Assembly: GCA_016779205.1 (NCBI GenBank)
Contig: JADHOC010000010.1
Coordinates: 101,701 to 165,700, forward strand
Source: Planctomycetota bacterium
GTDB taxonomy: Bacteria; Planctomycetota; UBA1135; GCA-002686595
Direction of reading: 5' to 3'
Length of the DNA stretch: 64,000 nt
Part shown: positions 36,350-44,928 of the stretch, one piece after another
How the letters are laid out: the number at the start of each line of letters is the position of its first letter
Position numbering within the stretch: position 1 is the first letter of the stretch
Made by a program: the position numbers and the translations under genes
Notes under the pieces: model-generated
The model's input: only the letters and a program-made list of their open reading frames with translations
Database searches by the model: none
What the model was told of the DNA's origin: nothing

Positions 36350-37476
36350 CCGCTCCGGATCGGATCGAGGCGGCCAAGGACGCCATTGCAGAGCAGGGCG
36401 CCGACGCCCTCGAGGGGCTGGAGGTCCCCATCGTTGAGGACGGCCGGGCCCTCTTTGTCTACGAGGGGAGGGCCGAGGGGGTGTGGCTCCACCACTGGAT
36501 CTTCGGCCTCCAGTCGGCGCAGGAATTCCTCCGTACGCACCCCGACGTCTGGACCCTCGAGCTCGAGGTCCAGCGCACGGCTCGCGTGGAGTACAAGCTC
36601 GAGGTCCAGCAGAACGGCGAGCGTCAGCTGATCCTTGACGCCCTGAATCCGGCGGTGGCGCGGGATCCCTTCGCCACCAACTCCGTCGTGACGGGGCCGG
36701 ACTACAAGACGCCCTGGTGGGCCGTGGAGGATCGCTCCCGCCGTCAGGGGGTCATCCTCGAGCGGCAGCTCCAGAGCGAGGTGTTCGGCGACGTCCGCCC
36801 GCTCTCCATCTACCTGCCAGCCCGCTACCGGGTCACCCGCCGCTACCCGCTCCTGGTCGTCCATGACGGGCTCGACTACCTGCGATACGCGGCGTTCAAG
36901 ACGGTCCTCGACAACCTCATCGACCGCGGCGAGATCCCCGCGATGGTGGTCTGCTTCACCCAGTCGCCCGACCGGGTCCACGAATACGCGGCCAGCGAGC
37001 GACACGCGGACTTCCTCGCGACGGAGCTGCTCCCGCTCCTGGAGGGGGAGTTCTCCCTGGAGGTCGGCCCCGAGAACCGGGCGCTCATGGGGGCGAGCTT
37101 CGGCGCGGTCGCCTCCCTGCACGCGTCGCTCCAGCATCCCGGGGTCTTTGGTCGGCTGCTCCTCCAGTCCGGCTCGTTCGCCTTCACGGACATCGGCGAC
37201 CACGAGCGCGGACCGCTCTTCGATCCGGTGGTGGCGTTCGTGAACGGGTATCGGCGCGCGCCCGTGAAGCCAGCGGACCGGGTCTTCCTGTCCTGCGGGA
37301 TCTACGAGTCCCTCATCGTCTACAACCGCACCCTGCTTCCGATGCTCCAGTCCCTGGGAGTCGACGCTACCCTCGTGGAGGCGCAGGACGGACACAACTG
37401 GGAGAACTGGCGGGACCATCTCCGCGCGGGCCTGACCTGGCTCTTCCCAGGACCCCTCTGGATGGTGTACGAGTGA
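36346..37476 (+). CDS. Enterochelin-esterase-like alpha/beta hydrolase with N-terminal E-set domain
   Basis: 376 residues from the GTG at 36346, which overlaps the upstream stop (GTGA). The N-terminal ~130 residues form an early-set beta-sandwich of the esterase/CBM48-like kind (WLHHWIFGLQ, VEYKLEVQQNG, LDALNP). The alpha/beta hydrolase domain follows (PLLVVHDGLDYLRYAAF), with nucleophile S251 in GASFGAV and catalytic H350 in DGHNWENW. This is the Fes/esterase D architecture. There is no signal peptide, so it acts in the cytoplasm. The likely chemistry is ester hydrolysis or acyl transfer on a product of the ATP-grasp pathway or an alpha-glucan; this is inferred. Confidence 0.8.
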   Translation: MTAPDRIEAAKDAIAEQGADALEGLEVPIVEDGRALFVYEGRAEGVWLHHWIFGLQSAQEFLRTHPDVWTLELEVQRTARVEYKLEVQQNGERQLILDALNPAVARDPFATNSVVTGPDYKTPWWAVEDRSRRQGVILERQLQSEVFGDVRPLSIYLPARYRVTRRYPLLVVHDGLDYLRYAAFKTVLDNLIDRGEIPAMVVCFTQSPDRVHEYAASERHADFLATELLPLLEGEFSLEVGPENRALMGASFGAVASLHASLQHPGVFGRLLLQSGSFAFTDIGDHERGPLFDPVVAFVNGYRRAPVKPADRVFLSCGIYESLIVYNRTLLPMLQSLGVDATLVEAQDGHNWENWRDHLRAGLTWLFPGPLWMVYE

Positions 37477-37482
37477 AACGAC

Positions 37483-38751
37483 ATGGCTGACATCAAACGA
37501 ATCGGGCTCTCCCTCGGCGCCGACATCTGCTGGCCGCGCTGCTTCGAGGGGATCCTCGAGCGCTGGGACCCCACCCTCAAGGTAGGGGGGCGCGACGTGC
37601 GCTTCGAGGTGGACCGCGTGGTCATCGAACCCTTCGACCTGCGGACGCCGACGCGCTACGACGTCGTCCTCGACCGCCTGACCCACTGGTACGCAAACAC
37701 GCGGGAGTGGATCAAGAAGGGGGTGCTGATGGACGACCTCTACGTCCTCAACAACCCGTGGTCTGTGCAGTCCATGGAGAAGCAGACCTCGTACTGCGCG
37801 ATGATGCGGCTCGGCATGCCCATCCCGGACACGTGGCTCGTCCCGCCGAAGGAGTACGAGTCCAGCCCGGACCTACAGCCGACCCTGGAGCGCTACGCTC
37901 GCTACTTCGACCTGGAGGAGCTGGGGGAGAAGGTGGGCTACCCGCACTTCATGAAGCCCTATGACGGCGGCGGCTGGGTCGGCGTCAACAAGGTCGACAA
38001 CGTGGAGGAGCTCAAGGCCGCCTACGACGAGAGCGGCAAGTTCGTCATGCACCTGCAGAAGGGGGTGCTGCCCCACGATCACTTCGTCCGATGCGTGGGG
38101 ATCGGTCCGGACATCCGCATGGTGGAGTACGACCCCGCGGCGCCCCTGCACGAGCGATACACGAAGGAGTACAACCACCTCTCCAAGGCGGACATGGAGC
38201 ACCTGCGCCAGATCACGCTGACGATCAACGCGTTCTTCGGGTGGGACTTCAACTCCTGCGAGAGCCTCCGGCAGGAGGGCGTCTGGCACCCCATCGACTT
38301 CGCGAACCCCTGCCCCGACTCCCAGGTCACGTCGCTGCACCAGCACTTCCCCTGGCTGGTGCTCGGCAAGCTGCGGTGGGCCCTGTTCGTCGCCGCCACC
38401 GGGCGCCGGTTCAAGAACAACCTGGACTGGAACCCGTACTTCGAGATCGCTGACGGGCCAGGGACCTTCGCAGAGAAGCTGCCGCAGTATGCGGCGATCG
38501 CCGACGAGCACTTCGACACGGCGAGGTTCCAGGAGTTCTGCGCCGAGCACCTCGGCCCCCTCGACGAGGTGGCCTGGGAGTTCTTCGGGACCGCGGCGGC
38601 GCGGGATGCGGTCCACGAGAAGGTGGGGGCGCTCTTTCCCGAGCACGAGGTGGAGGAGTTCACGGAGCACTTCTGGGGGTCGATCCAGAGCTGGCGGCAC
38701 GAGACGGCCCGCTCGGCGCCCAGCGACAGCGTCCACGGGGTGACGTCTTGA
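37483..38751 (+). CDS. ATP-grasp ligase-like protein of a different subfamily
   Basis: 422 residues, 6 bases after the esterase gene. It begins with KRIGLSLGADICWPRCFEGIL, a divergent pre-ATP-grasp domain. It has RimK/D-Ala-D-Ala ligase-like features: NNPWSVQSMEKQTSYCAMM before the lid, the ATP-binding lysine and glycine loop YPHFMKPYDGGGWVGVNKV (given as FMKPYDGGGWVG), and the C-terminal acidic WHPIDFANPCPDSQ that can bind metal. It is not closely related to the three paralogues upstream. The stop overlaps the following TTG start. A predicted amide or peptide ligase; its partner substrates are unknown. Confidence 0.75.
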   Translation: MADIKRIGLSLGADICWPRCFEGILERWDPTLKVGGRDVRFEVDRVVIEPFDLRTPTRYDVVLDRLTHWYANTREWIKKGVLMDDLYVLNNPWSVQSMEKQTSYCAMMRLGMPIPDTWLVPPKEYESSPDLQPTLERYARYFDLEELGEKVGYPHFMKPYDGGGWVGVNKVDNVEELKAAYDESGKFVMHLQKGVLPHDHFVRCVGIGPDIRMVEYDPAAPLHERYTKEYNHLSKADMEHLRQITLTINAFFGWDFNSCESLRQEGVWHPIDFANPCPDSQVTSLHQHFPWLVLGKLRWALFVAATGRRFKNNLDWNPYFEIADGPGTFAEKLPQYAAIADEHFDTARFQEFCAEHLGPLDEVAWEFFGTAAARDAVHEKVGALFPEHEVEEFTEHFWGSIQSWRHETARSAPSDSVHGVTS

Positions 38752-39497
38752 CCCGCGTGGCTGAGACCTGGACCTCGGACCGGGTGGGCCGCGAGGTCAA
38801 GGTGGTCCGCTGGGGCGAGATGGGGACCCCCGTGGTCTTCTTTCCCACCGCCGCCGGCGACGCCGAGGAGTGCGAGCGCTTCCTGCTCGTGGACGCCCTC
38901 GCTCCGCTGCTGGAGGAGGGGATCATCAAGCTCTATTCGGTGGACTCCGTGCCGGGCATGGTCTGGCTGAAGGAGGACAACTCGGTCCCGGGGGCGTCCC
39001 GCGCGCAGGCCGGCTTCGACGCCTTCGTGGAGCACGAGCTGGTGCCCATGATCCGGCGCGACTGCAATGCTGGCGAGGGGGACCCCCTGGACATCATCGC
39101 GACGGGGGCGTCCATCGGCGCCTACAACGCGCTGGCGGCGATCTGCCGCCACCCCGAGCTGTTCTCGGAGGCCATCTGCATGTCGGGGACCTACGAGCTC
39201 TCCAAGTTCATCGACGGGGACATGGACGAGGCGTGGTACTTCGCCTCTCCCCTGCACTTCATCCCCAACCTGCCCGAGGACCACCCCAGCCTCGCCAAGC
39301 TCCGGGAGCGTCGCATCCTCATCAGCCATGGCGCCGGCCGCTGGGAGGACCCCGAGGAGTCATGGGCGGTGGCGCGCGTCCTGGGCGCGAGGGGTATCCC
39401 CAACCACGTGGATGAGTGGGGGGAGGACTGGGATCATGACTGGCCGACCTGGCGGCGAATGCTCCCCGACTACCTCCGATCCCGCCTGGTGGACTGA
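38748..39497 (+). CDS. Putative esterase, alpha/beta hydrolase
   Basis: 249 residues from a TTG at 38748, overlapping the upstream stop (TTGA). The alpha/beta hydrolase fold has nucleophile S122 in TGASIGAYNA and a C-terminal histidine, H230, in DWDHDWPTWRRMLPDYL. It resembles small cytosolic esterases of the YpfH/'esterase-like' group that start with REVKVVRWGEMGTPVVFFPTA. No signal peptide is seen. It is the last gene of the ATP-grasp plus-strand operon, followed by a small hairpin. Esterase activity is inferred from the residues; a thioesterase or acyltransferase role is also possible. Confidence 0.8.
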   Translation: MTRVAETWTSDRVGREVKVVRWGEMGTPVVFFPTAAGDAEECERFLLVDALAPLLEEGIIKLYSVDSVPGMVWLKEDNSVPGASRAQAGFDAFVEHELVPMIRRDCNAGEGDPLDIIATGASIGAYNALAAICRHPELFSEAICMSGTYELSKFIDGDMDEAWYFASPLHFIPNLPEDHPSLAKLRERRILISHGAGRWEDPEESWAVARVLGARGIPNHVDEWGEDWDHDWPTWRRMLPDYLRSRLVD

Positions 39498-39507
39498 CGA
39501 TTCGGAG

Positions 39508-39526
39508 CCCGGACGCTCGGTCCGGG
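39508..39526 (+). terminator. Candidate terminator of the ATP-grasp/esterase operon
   Basis: A 7-bp perfect stem with 5-base loop begins 10 bases after the stop at 39497. No T-run follows, so it is a modest candidate. Confidence 0.45.
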
Positions 39527-39692
39527 ACGGGGGCGGAGGTCCGGACGTCGGCGGCGGAGTGCGTGTGCCGTGGCCGGGGGCGCTCTCACGGTGGTGCCCC
39601 GCGGCGGCCCGGAGGCCCGGTCCTCGAAAGGGCATGGCGGATGGGCCCGCAGCGTGGGACACTTGAGGGCTCTCAGTCCCTTCCCGACCGAC

Positions 39693-42080
39693 ATGAATTC
39701 CGCATCGATTCGCCTCGCTCCGCTCGCCCTCGCCGTCCTGTCTCCCGCGGCCCTCGGCCAGGTGGAGGCGCCGTCCTTCGACAACGTTCCGTACGTCCAT
39801 GACACGGGGTGGGTGGCCCCCGGGGGCTCCGCCGGCGGGGGACTCGAGCTCTGCGCCAGCTTCAGCGTGGACCAGGAGGGCGCGGAGTGGATCCGGCTCT
39901 ACTTCGAGGACGTCGTCCTCGCGGGGGATCCTCTGGCGGGCACGGGCGCCGAGCTCCGCATCACCTCGATGCTGGACGGCGGACTCCAGGTCATGAACGC
40001 CATCGAGGTGGAGCGCTGGGAACGCTCCACGGCCTACTTCAACGGGGACTCCCTGGTGGTCGAGGTGTGGGCGCGCCCCGGGACGGGCACGAGCCGGGTC
40101 CAGCTCGAGGCCATGGACATGGGCACGCCGCCCCTGCTCGGGACCACCTCGATCTGCGGGCCGAACGACGACCGGCTGCCCTCCACCGACCCGCGCTCCG
40201 GCCGGCTCCTCCCCGTGGGCTGCACGGGGTGGCTGATCCAGGACTGCGCGGGCTGCTTCCTGACCGCGGGACACTGCACCGGGAACATCCAGGTGATCCA
40301 GTTCAACGTGCCGCCCTCCTCGAGCTCCGGGTCCATCCAGAACCCGCCGCCCTCCGACCAGTACCCCGTGGACGGCGCCTCGCTCCAGTCCAACGGCGGC
40401 CAAGGCGTGGGCAATGATTGGGCGTACTTTGGCGCGTTCCCCAACGGCACCTCGGGCCTCACCGTGACCCAGGCCCAGGGCCCGGGCTTCCAGCTCTCCG
40501 CGCCTCCGCAGCCGGGCAGCGCGGACATTCGCATCACGGGCTTCGGTACCGACAGCACCCCGCCCGAGCGCAACCAGACGCAGCAGACGCACGTGGGGCC
40601 GCTGGTGACCAACTCGGGCACCACGGTGCAGTACCAGACGGACACCACCGGCGGCAACTCGGGCTCCCCCGTCATCTGGGAGCAGACGGACACCGCCGTC
40701 GGCATTCACACCCACGGCGGGTGCAGCTCCTCGGGTGGTCAGAACTCGGGGACGAGCTTCTCGCACCCCGACCTCCAGAGCGCCCTCGCGAGCCCCCAGG
40801 GCATCTGCGGCGCGGGCCTCGCCTCCGCCGACACCCCCACGCTCCTGCCGCCGCTCCAGCCGGTGATGGTCTCGGCCCAGGCGCTCGGTCCGGTCGTGGC
40901 GGGGAGCGTGACGCTCCACGAGCGCCCCAGCGCCTCGGGGATGTTCCAGTCGATCCCCATGACGGACATGGGGGGCGGGATGTTCACCGCGCAGCTCCCC
41001 GGGTACGCGTGCGGCGACGCCCCGGAGTACTTCATCAGCGCGCAGTCGGTGACCTGCGGCCAGGTCTTCGCCCCGGTGGGCGGCGCGTCCGACCCGATCG
41101 TGGCCGCGGTGGGCGTGGCGAACACCAGCTTCGCCGATGACTTCGAGACGCCCCAGGGCTGGCAGACCGCGTCGACGGCCACCACCGGTGACTGGCAGCG
41201 TGGAGTTCCCGTGAACGACCCCTCCTGGGCCTACGACCCCGCCTCCGACGGGGACGGCAGCGGCAGCTGCTTCGTGACCCAGAACACGGCGGGGAACTCC
41301 GACGTGGACAACGGAGAGGTGCAGCTCACCTCGCCGCCCCTGTCCGTCGCCGGTGCCGCGAGCCAGGTGGACTACCTCTACTACCTCGAACTCACCAACC
41401 AGAACGCCGAGGACGCGCTCACGGTGGAGGTGAGCGGGGACGGCGGCGCGAGCTGGACCCAACTCCGGCGGCACGACACCTCCACCGGCGGGGGCTGGAT
41501 CGCGGACACGTTGACGCCGGCAGAGCTCTCTGGAGCTGGGGTCCTCCCCGGCTCGTCCATGCTCCTGCGCTTCACCGCCAATGACGCGAACGCACAGTCC
41601 ATCGTCGAGGCCGGCGTGGACGGGGTCGAGGTGGGCACCGTCGAGTGTGACCCGACCAGCATCGGGACCGTGGAGTGCTTCCCCGCGGCCGCGAACTCCA
41701 GCGGTGCGCCTGGCACGCTCCGGGCCGAGGGCTCGAGCGCCGTGGTCGATAACGACGTCCAGCTCATCGCCGAGTCCCTCCCCGCCAACTCGGTGGGCTA
41801 CTTCCTCGTCTCCAGGGACGCCGGGCTGATCGTCAGCCCGGGTGGCAGCTCCGGGAACCTCTGCCTGAGCGGCTCCATCGGTCGGTACGCCGGGGACGTC
41901 CTGTCCTCCGGCCCCGCGGGGGAGTTCCTGTTCCAGCTGGACCTCACCGCCCTCCCGCAGCCCACGGGCGCCATCGGGGCCGTGGCTGGGGACACCTTCC
42001 GGTTCCAGGCCTGGTTCCGGGACTTCACGATCTTCCCCACCTCCAACTTCACCCACTCCCTCGCGATCAGCTTCGACTGA
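39693..42080 (+). CDS. Secreted trypsin-like serine protease with lineage-type C-terminal domain
   Basis: 795 residues from the ATG at 39693, which gives a signal peptide (MNSASIRLAPLALAVLSPAALGQ). The chymotrypsin-fold domain (residues ~130-380) holds a complete triad: H194 in TAGHCTG, D242 in GNDWAYF and S325 in GGNSGSP. A small beta-domain follows (~390-475). A jelly-roll/MAM-like domain (~480-650) starts at FADDFETPQGWQ. The C-terminus, from IGTVECFPAAANSSG, is the ~135-residue domain shared with the proteins at 18782 and 62594. Cysteines around the active site suggest disulfides. It is an extracellular endopeptidase by inference. A very strong hairpin follows the gene. Confidence 0.9.
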   Translation: MNSASIRLAPLALAVLSPAALGQVEAPSFDNVPYVHDTGWVAPGGSAGGGLELCASFSVDQEGAEWIRLYFEDVVLAGDPLAGTGAELRITSMLDGGLQVMNAIEVERWERSTAYFNGDSLVVEVWARPGTGTSRVQLEAMDMGTPPLLGTTSICGPNDDRLPSTDPRSGRLLPVGCTGWLIQDCAGCFLTAGHCTGNIQVIQFNVPPSSSSGSIQNPPPSDQYPVDGASLQSNGGQGVGNDWAYFGAFPNGTSGLTVTQAQGPGFQLSAPPQPGSADIRITGFGTDSTPPERNQTQQTHVGPLVTNSGTTVQYQTDTTGGNSGSPVIWEQTDTAVGIHTHGGCSSSGGQNSGTSFSHPDLQSALASPQGICGAGLASADTPTLLPPLQPVMVSAQALGPVVAGSVTLHERPSASGMFQSIPMTDMGGGMFTAQLPGYACGDAPEYFISAQSVTCGQVFAPVGGASDPIVAAVGVANTSFADDFETPQGWQTASTATTGDWQRGVPVNDPSWAYDPASDGDGSGSCFVTQNTAGNSDVDNGEVQLTSPPLSVAGAASQVDYLYYLELTNQNAEDALTVEVSGDGGASWTQLRRHDTSTGGGWIADTLTPAELSGAGVLPGSSMLLRFTANDANAQSIVEAGVDGVEVGTVECDPTSIGTVECFPAAANSSGAPGTLRAEGSSAVVDNDVQLIAESLPANSVGYFLVSRDAGLIVSPGGSSGNLCLSGSIGRYAGDVLSSGPAGEFLFQLDLTALPQPTGAIGAVAGDTFRFQAWFRDFTIFPTSNFTHSLAISFD

Positions 42081-42131
42081 GCCGCGATCCCTCCCTGGCG
42101 ACGCGCTCCTGCGGGGCGCCGGGGATCAGCT

Positions 42132-42165
42132 GGCGCCCACGGCCCTCCCCCGGGCCGTGGGCGCC
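42132..42165 (+). terminator. Strong hairpin terminator after the protease gene
   Basis: A perfect 14-bp GC-rich stem (42132-42145 with 42152-42165) and 6-base loop lie 51 bases after the stop. Confidence 0.75.
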
Positions 42166-42221
42166 GGTGGTATCCTCCCAGCCCGACCCGCCCTCCTGGC
42201 CCGATCCACACCCACAAGATC

Positions 42222-43052
42222 ATGCAGCTCCTCTCCCGCTCCGCCCTCGCACCGCTCCTCCTTTCCTCCCTGGCGCTGGTGGGCTGCCGATCCCAGGCGC
42301 ACTCGACGGTCGCCCCGGGGGTGATGGAGGCCTCGGTCCCCGCGCGGTCGCTCACCTCCGAGCCGGGCGCGGAGGCGTACGCGTCAGGGAGCCTGGACCC
42401 CTATCTGGTCGGATTGAGGGAGCCGCTCCCCGCCGCATCGTCGGCCCAGCGAGGCGGGACCAAGTGGCGCAACGGGCAGGCGCTGCTCCAGGGCTACCTC
42501 GGCGTCAACTCCATTCAGGACCTCTCGCGTCGGGGTGGGACGTCCAGCGACATCGAGGCGGGTAGCGGCACGATCAGTCAGTACCCGGTCATCGGGGGAG
42601 GGGGGCAGTTCAAGCTCGGGGGGAACCGGGTCGACCTCGGCCTCGAGGCGATGATGTCCCTGGGGGGCCGGGCGAACGGCGGCGCCTTCGTGATCGGTGG
42701 CGGCGGGGCCGCCGTGGCCGTGAGCCTCGACCTGCTGATCGTGGACTTCTACGGAGGCCCGTTCGTCAGCGTTCCCCTCGGGGAGCGCGCCCGCCTCTAC
42801 GGGGCGGCGGGCCCCGTGGTCCAGTTCGCCAACTACCACCAGTCTGCAGCGCCGGGCGTGGAGGCCGGGACGGGGGGCGGCTTCGGTGTCGGCGGTTATG
42901 CCCGGACGGGCATCGAGCTTGAGATCTCCCCTGGGTCGTTCGTCGGCGTGGGCGCACGCTGGTACGACACGAGCGTGAACCTGAGCAGCAACTTCGGTGA
43001 CCTCGATATCGAGGGCATCGAGGCCATGCTGACGTTCAGCACGCGTCATTGA
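42222..43052 (+). CDS. Lipoprotein with outer-membrane beta-barrel-like region
   Basis: 276 residues with a lipoprotein signal (lipobox LVGC, lipidated C22). After a ~75-residue linker, the sequence alternates polar and apolar residues in strands typical of a small beta-barrel: LQGYLGVNSI, QFKLGGNRVDLGLEAMM, AVSLDLLIVDFYGGPF, SFVGVGARWYDTSV and a C-terminal EAMLTFSTRH. It could be an OmpW/OprF-type surface protein, but a lipidated barrel is unusual and no named family is recognised. Its stop is part of the hairpin shared with the convergent gene. Confidence 0.6.
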   Translation: MQLLSRSALAPLLLSSLALVGCRSQAHSTVAPGVMEASVPARSLTSEPGAEAYASGSLDPYLVGLREPLPAASSAQRGGTKWRNGQALLQGYLGVNSIQDLSRRGGTSSDIEAGSGTISQYPVIGGGGQFKLGGNRVDLGLEAMMSLGGRANGGAFVIGGGGAAVAVSLDLLIVDFYGGPFVSVPLGERARLYGAAGPVVQFANYHQSAAPGVEAGTGGGFGVGGYARTGIELEISPGSFVGVGARWYDTSVNLSSNFGDLDIEGIEAMLTFSTRH

Positions 43053-43070
43053 GGCGGGAGGCGCCCGCCT
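43052..43070. terminator. Bidirectional terminator between convergent genes
   Basis: A 7-bp stem with 5-base loop fills almost the whole 27-base gap between two convergent genes. Confidence 0.6.
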
Positions 43071-43079
43071 ACGGATGCG

Positions 43080-43871
43080 TCAGCGCTTCAGCGGCGCAGC
43101 AAGGGAGAACTCGAGGAGCGTCCCTGCGGGGATGAAGATGCTGTTGCCGGCGGTCAGGATCGCGGCGCCAGCGCCCCACTTGGCGCCGTTCTTGGCGCCC
43201 TTCGAGCCCTTCGCCAGCCCGCCGATGGCGGCCCCACGGGCCACGGTGCCCGCGGTCCTCTTGGCGGTGTTCTCGGTGACCACCTGGCATCCGCTGGAGG
43301 TGATCGGGACGATCGTCCCGTCGATGGAGACGGCGGTGAGCCGGACCGTGAACTCGGACTTGCCGCGGAGCCGCCCGGACTTCTTCTTTTCCACCAGCTC
43401 CCCGTAGACCGGCGACCCCTTGCGCGCGACGGTCGTTCCGCCAACCACGAGGTTGCCCTCCAGGACGGCGGTGAAGCGGTGTCCGTTAGAGTGGCGGTTC
43501 GAGTCGAGGGAGTCCTTGAGGCGCACGCTGAGGGGCGTACCGGCCGGCACCGTCACGCCCGTGGCAGGGGCCTTGGGCGCGGCAGCGGCGGCCGCGGCCG
43601 TGGGCGCGGCGGGCGCAGGCGCGGGAGCCGCCGCGGGGGGCGCCTTCTGCGCGGGGGCCGGGCGGAGGTCGAAGCTGAGCGCGAGGATCTCGGTGGTCGC
43701 GACCACCCGCAGGGACCCGGCCACCTCGAAGCGGATCGAGCTCTGGGTGCCGCCCATGTACGTGCCTGAGAGGAGCTCCCCGGAGCGAAGCTCGAGGACG
43801 TCGGCCTGGGCGGAGGGGAGCGTGAGGGCCAGGAGCAGGGCGGTCCAGGCGGTGGAGAGGAGGTGCTTCAT
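43080..43871 (-). CDS. Secreted glycine-zipper protein
   Basis: 263 residues from the ATG at 43871, which gives a signal peptide (MKHLLSTAWTALLLALTLPSAQA). The N-terminal part is a small beta-domain (VLELRSGELLSGTYMGG). A Pro/Ala-rich linker (~residues 70-105) follows, then a domain beginning VPAGTPLSVRLKDSLDSNRHSNG. The C-terminal glycine-zipper region is RGAAIGGLAKGSKGAKNGAKWGAGAAI (split as RGAAIGGLAKG and GAKWGAGAAI), flanked by IFIPAGTLLEFSL. Similar proteins in Acidobacteria and Planctomycetes have no known function; the glycine zipper suggests membrane association or oligomerisation. Confidence 0.65.
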   Translation of the reverse strand: MKHLLSTAWTALLLALTLPSAQADVLELRSGELLSGTYMGGTQSSIRFEVAGSLRVVATTEILALSFDLRPAPAQKAPPAAAPAPAPAAPTAAAAAAAPKAPATGVTVPAGTPLSVRLKDSLDSNRHSNGHRFTAVLEGNLVVGGTTVARKGSPVYGELVEKKKSGRLRGKSEFTVRLTAVSIDGTIVPITSSGCQVVTENTAKRTAGTVARGAAIGGLAKGSKGAKNGAKWGAGAAILTAGNSIFIPAGTLLEFSLAAPLKR

Positions 43872-43899
43872 CGGGGGCGTTTCTTGGCGACGGGTGGGG

Positions 43900-44877
43900 T
43901 CAGCGGGCGGGGGCGAAGACAGTGGCGAAGTCACGGCTGATCGAGATCACCTCGATCTCCCCGTCGGCGGCCGCGCTGAGCGCGCGCTCGGTTCCAGTGT
44001 CGTAGTCGAACTCCCGCTCCGCATCGTCATGGTGAAGGAGCAGGGTCAGGGTGGCGGCGTGCCGCTGGGCGACATACTCGAGCATCTGGAGGTCGCCGTC
44101 CGAGTTGCCGACGGCGAGGATCGGAGTACGACCGATGTAGCGGTCGATCAGGACCGGCTTGGCCGGGCCGTCGTTGATCGGCTGCACCAGCTCCCGGAGC
44201 CGGATGAACTCCCCGCGCCCGTCCACCTCGCGGTATGCCTTCTGGCCCGCCGTGCCGATGACGTTCTCGGGTGCGATCCCGTACACCTCCTTGGCGTAGC
44301 AGCGCACGAAGTCGAGGCCGCCGCCGGTGCAGATCCAGACCTGGAAGTCGGACGCCTGGAGGTAGGCCACGAGCTCCACCATGGGGGCGAAGACCAGCTC
44401 GGTGTAGGGGCGTTCGAACTGGGGGTGGCGCGCCGTGGCCAACCATTGCTCGGCGATCGCGACGAACTCCTCGTCGAGCATGCCGGTGTGGGTCTCGATG
44501 GCCAGCTTGATGAAGGGCTCGAGGTCCTTGGACTTCCCGAGGGTCCCGTCGATCAGGGACCGGTAAGGCTCCTGCTCCCGCAGGCTCGGGTCATCGGCCA
44601 CGTACTCACGGGCGCGGTCGACCATGAAGGCTAGCTGGGAATACAGGGGCTTCTCGCAGATCAACGTCCCGTCGTTGTCGAAGACCGCGATGCGCTCCTC
44701 GGCGGGAACGAAGTGGACGCTCTCGGGATCGGTCGCTCCGTCCACGAAGTCGATGATCGCGGACTTGAGGTCTCCATCGTTCCAGGAGGGGAGCGGGTCG
44801 GCGCCGCCGAAGAGGCTGGAGCTGGAGACCGAGGCGCAGGCGGCGAGCGGGAGCAGGAGGAGGGCGAGGAGTCGCAT
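43900..44877 (-). CDS. Lipoprotein HAD-superfamily phosphatase (phosphoserine-phosphatase-like)
   Basis: 325 residues with lipobox LAAC (C14). HAD motif I is FDNDGT near residue 66, motif II is the CTGGG strand end, and motif IV is GNSDGD. The cap region fits the C1-cap phosphoserine-phosphatase-like branch. It is therefore an extracytoplasmic, membrane-anchored phosphatase that could release phosphate from organic phosphates. The substrate is unknown. It lies 28 bases before the glycine-zipper gene and 51 bases after glgC on the same strand. Confidence 0.8.
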   Translation of the reverse strand: MRLLALLLLPLAACASVSSSSLFGGADPLPSWNDGDLKSAIIDFVDGATDPESVHFVPAEERIAVFDNDGTLICEKPLYSQLAFMVDRAREYVADDPSLREQEPYRSLIDGTLGKSKDLEPFIKLAIETHTGMLDEEFVAIAEQWLATARHPQFERPYTELVFAPMVELVAYLQASDFQVWICTGGGLDFVRCYAKEVYGIAPENVIGTAGQKAYREVDGRGEFIRLRELVQPINDGPAKPVLIDRYIGRTPILAVGNSDGDLQMLEYVAQRHAATLTLLLHHDDAEREFDYDTGTERALSAAADGEIEVISISRDFATVFAPAR

Positions 44878-44928
44878 CTGGAGGATCGGGGCCGGGAGGT
44901 GGACGGGGAGCGTGGGATGCGCTGCCCC

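Noticed and set aside
39360..42056. Very long open frame on the minus strand opposite the secreted protease
   Set aside because: It mirrors a real plus-strand gene in GC-rich DNA. Its translation is a low-complexity run of Gly, Arg, Val and Glu without domains.
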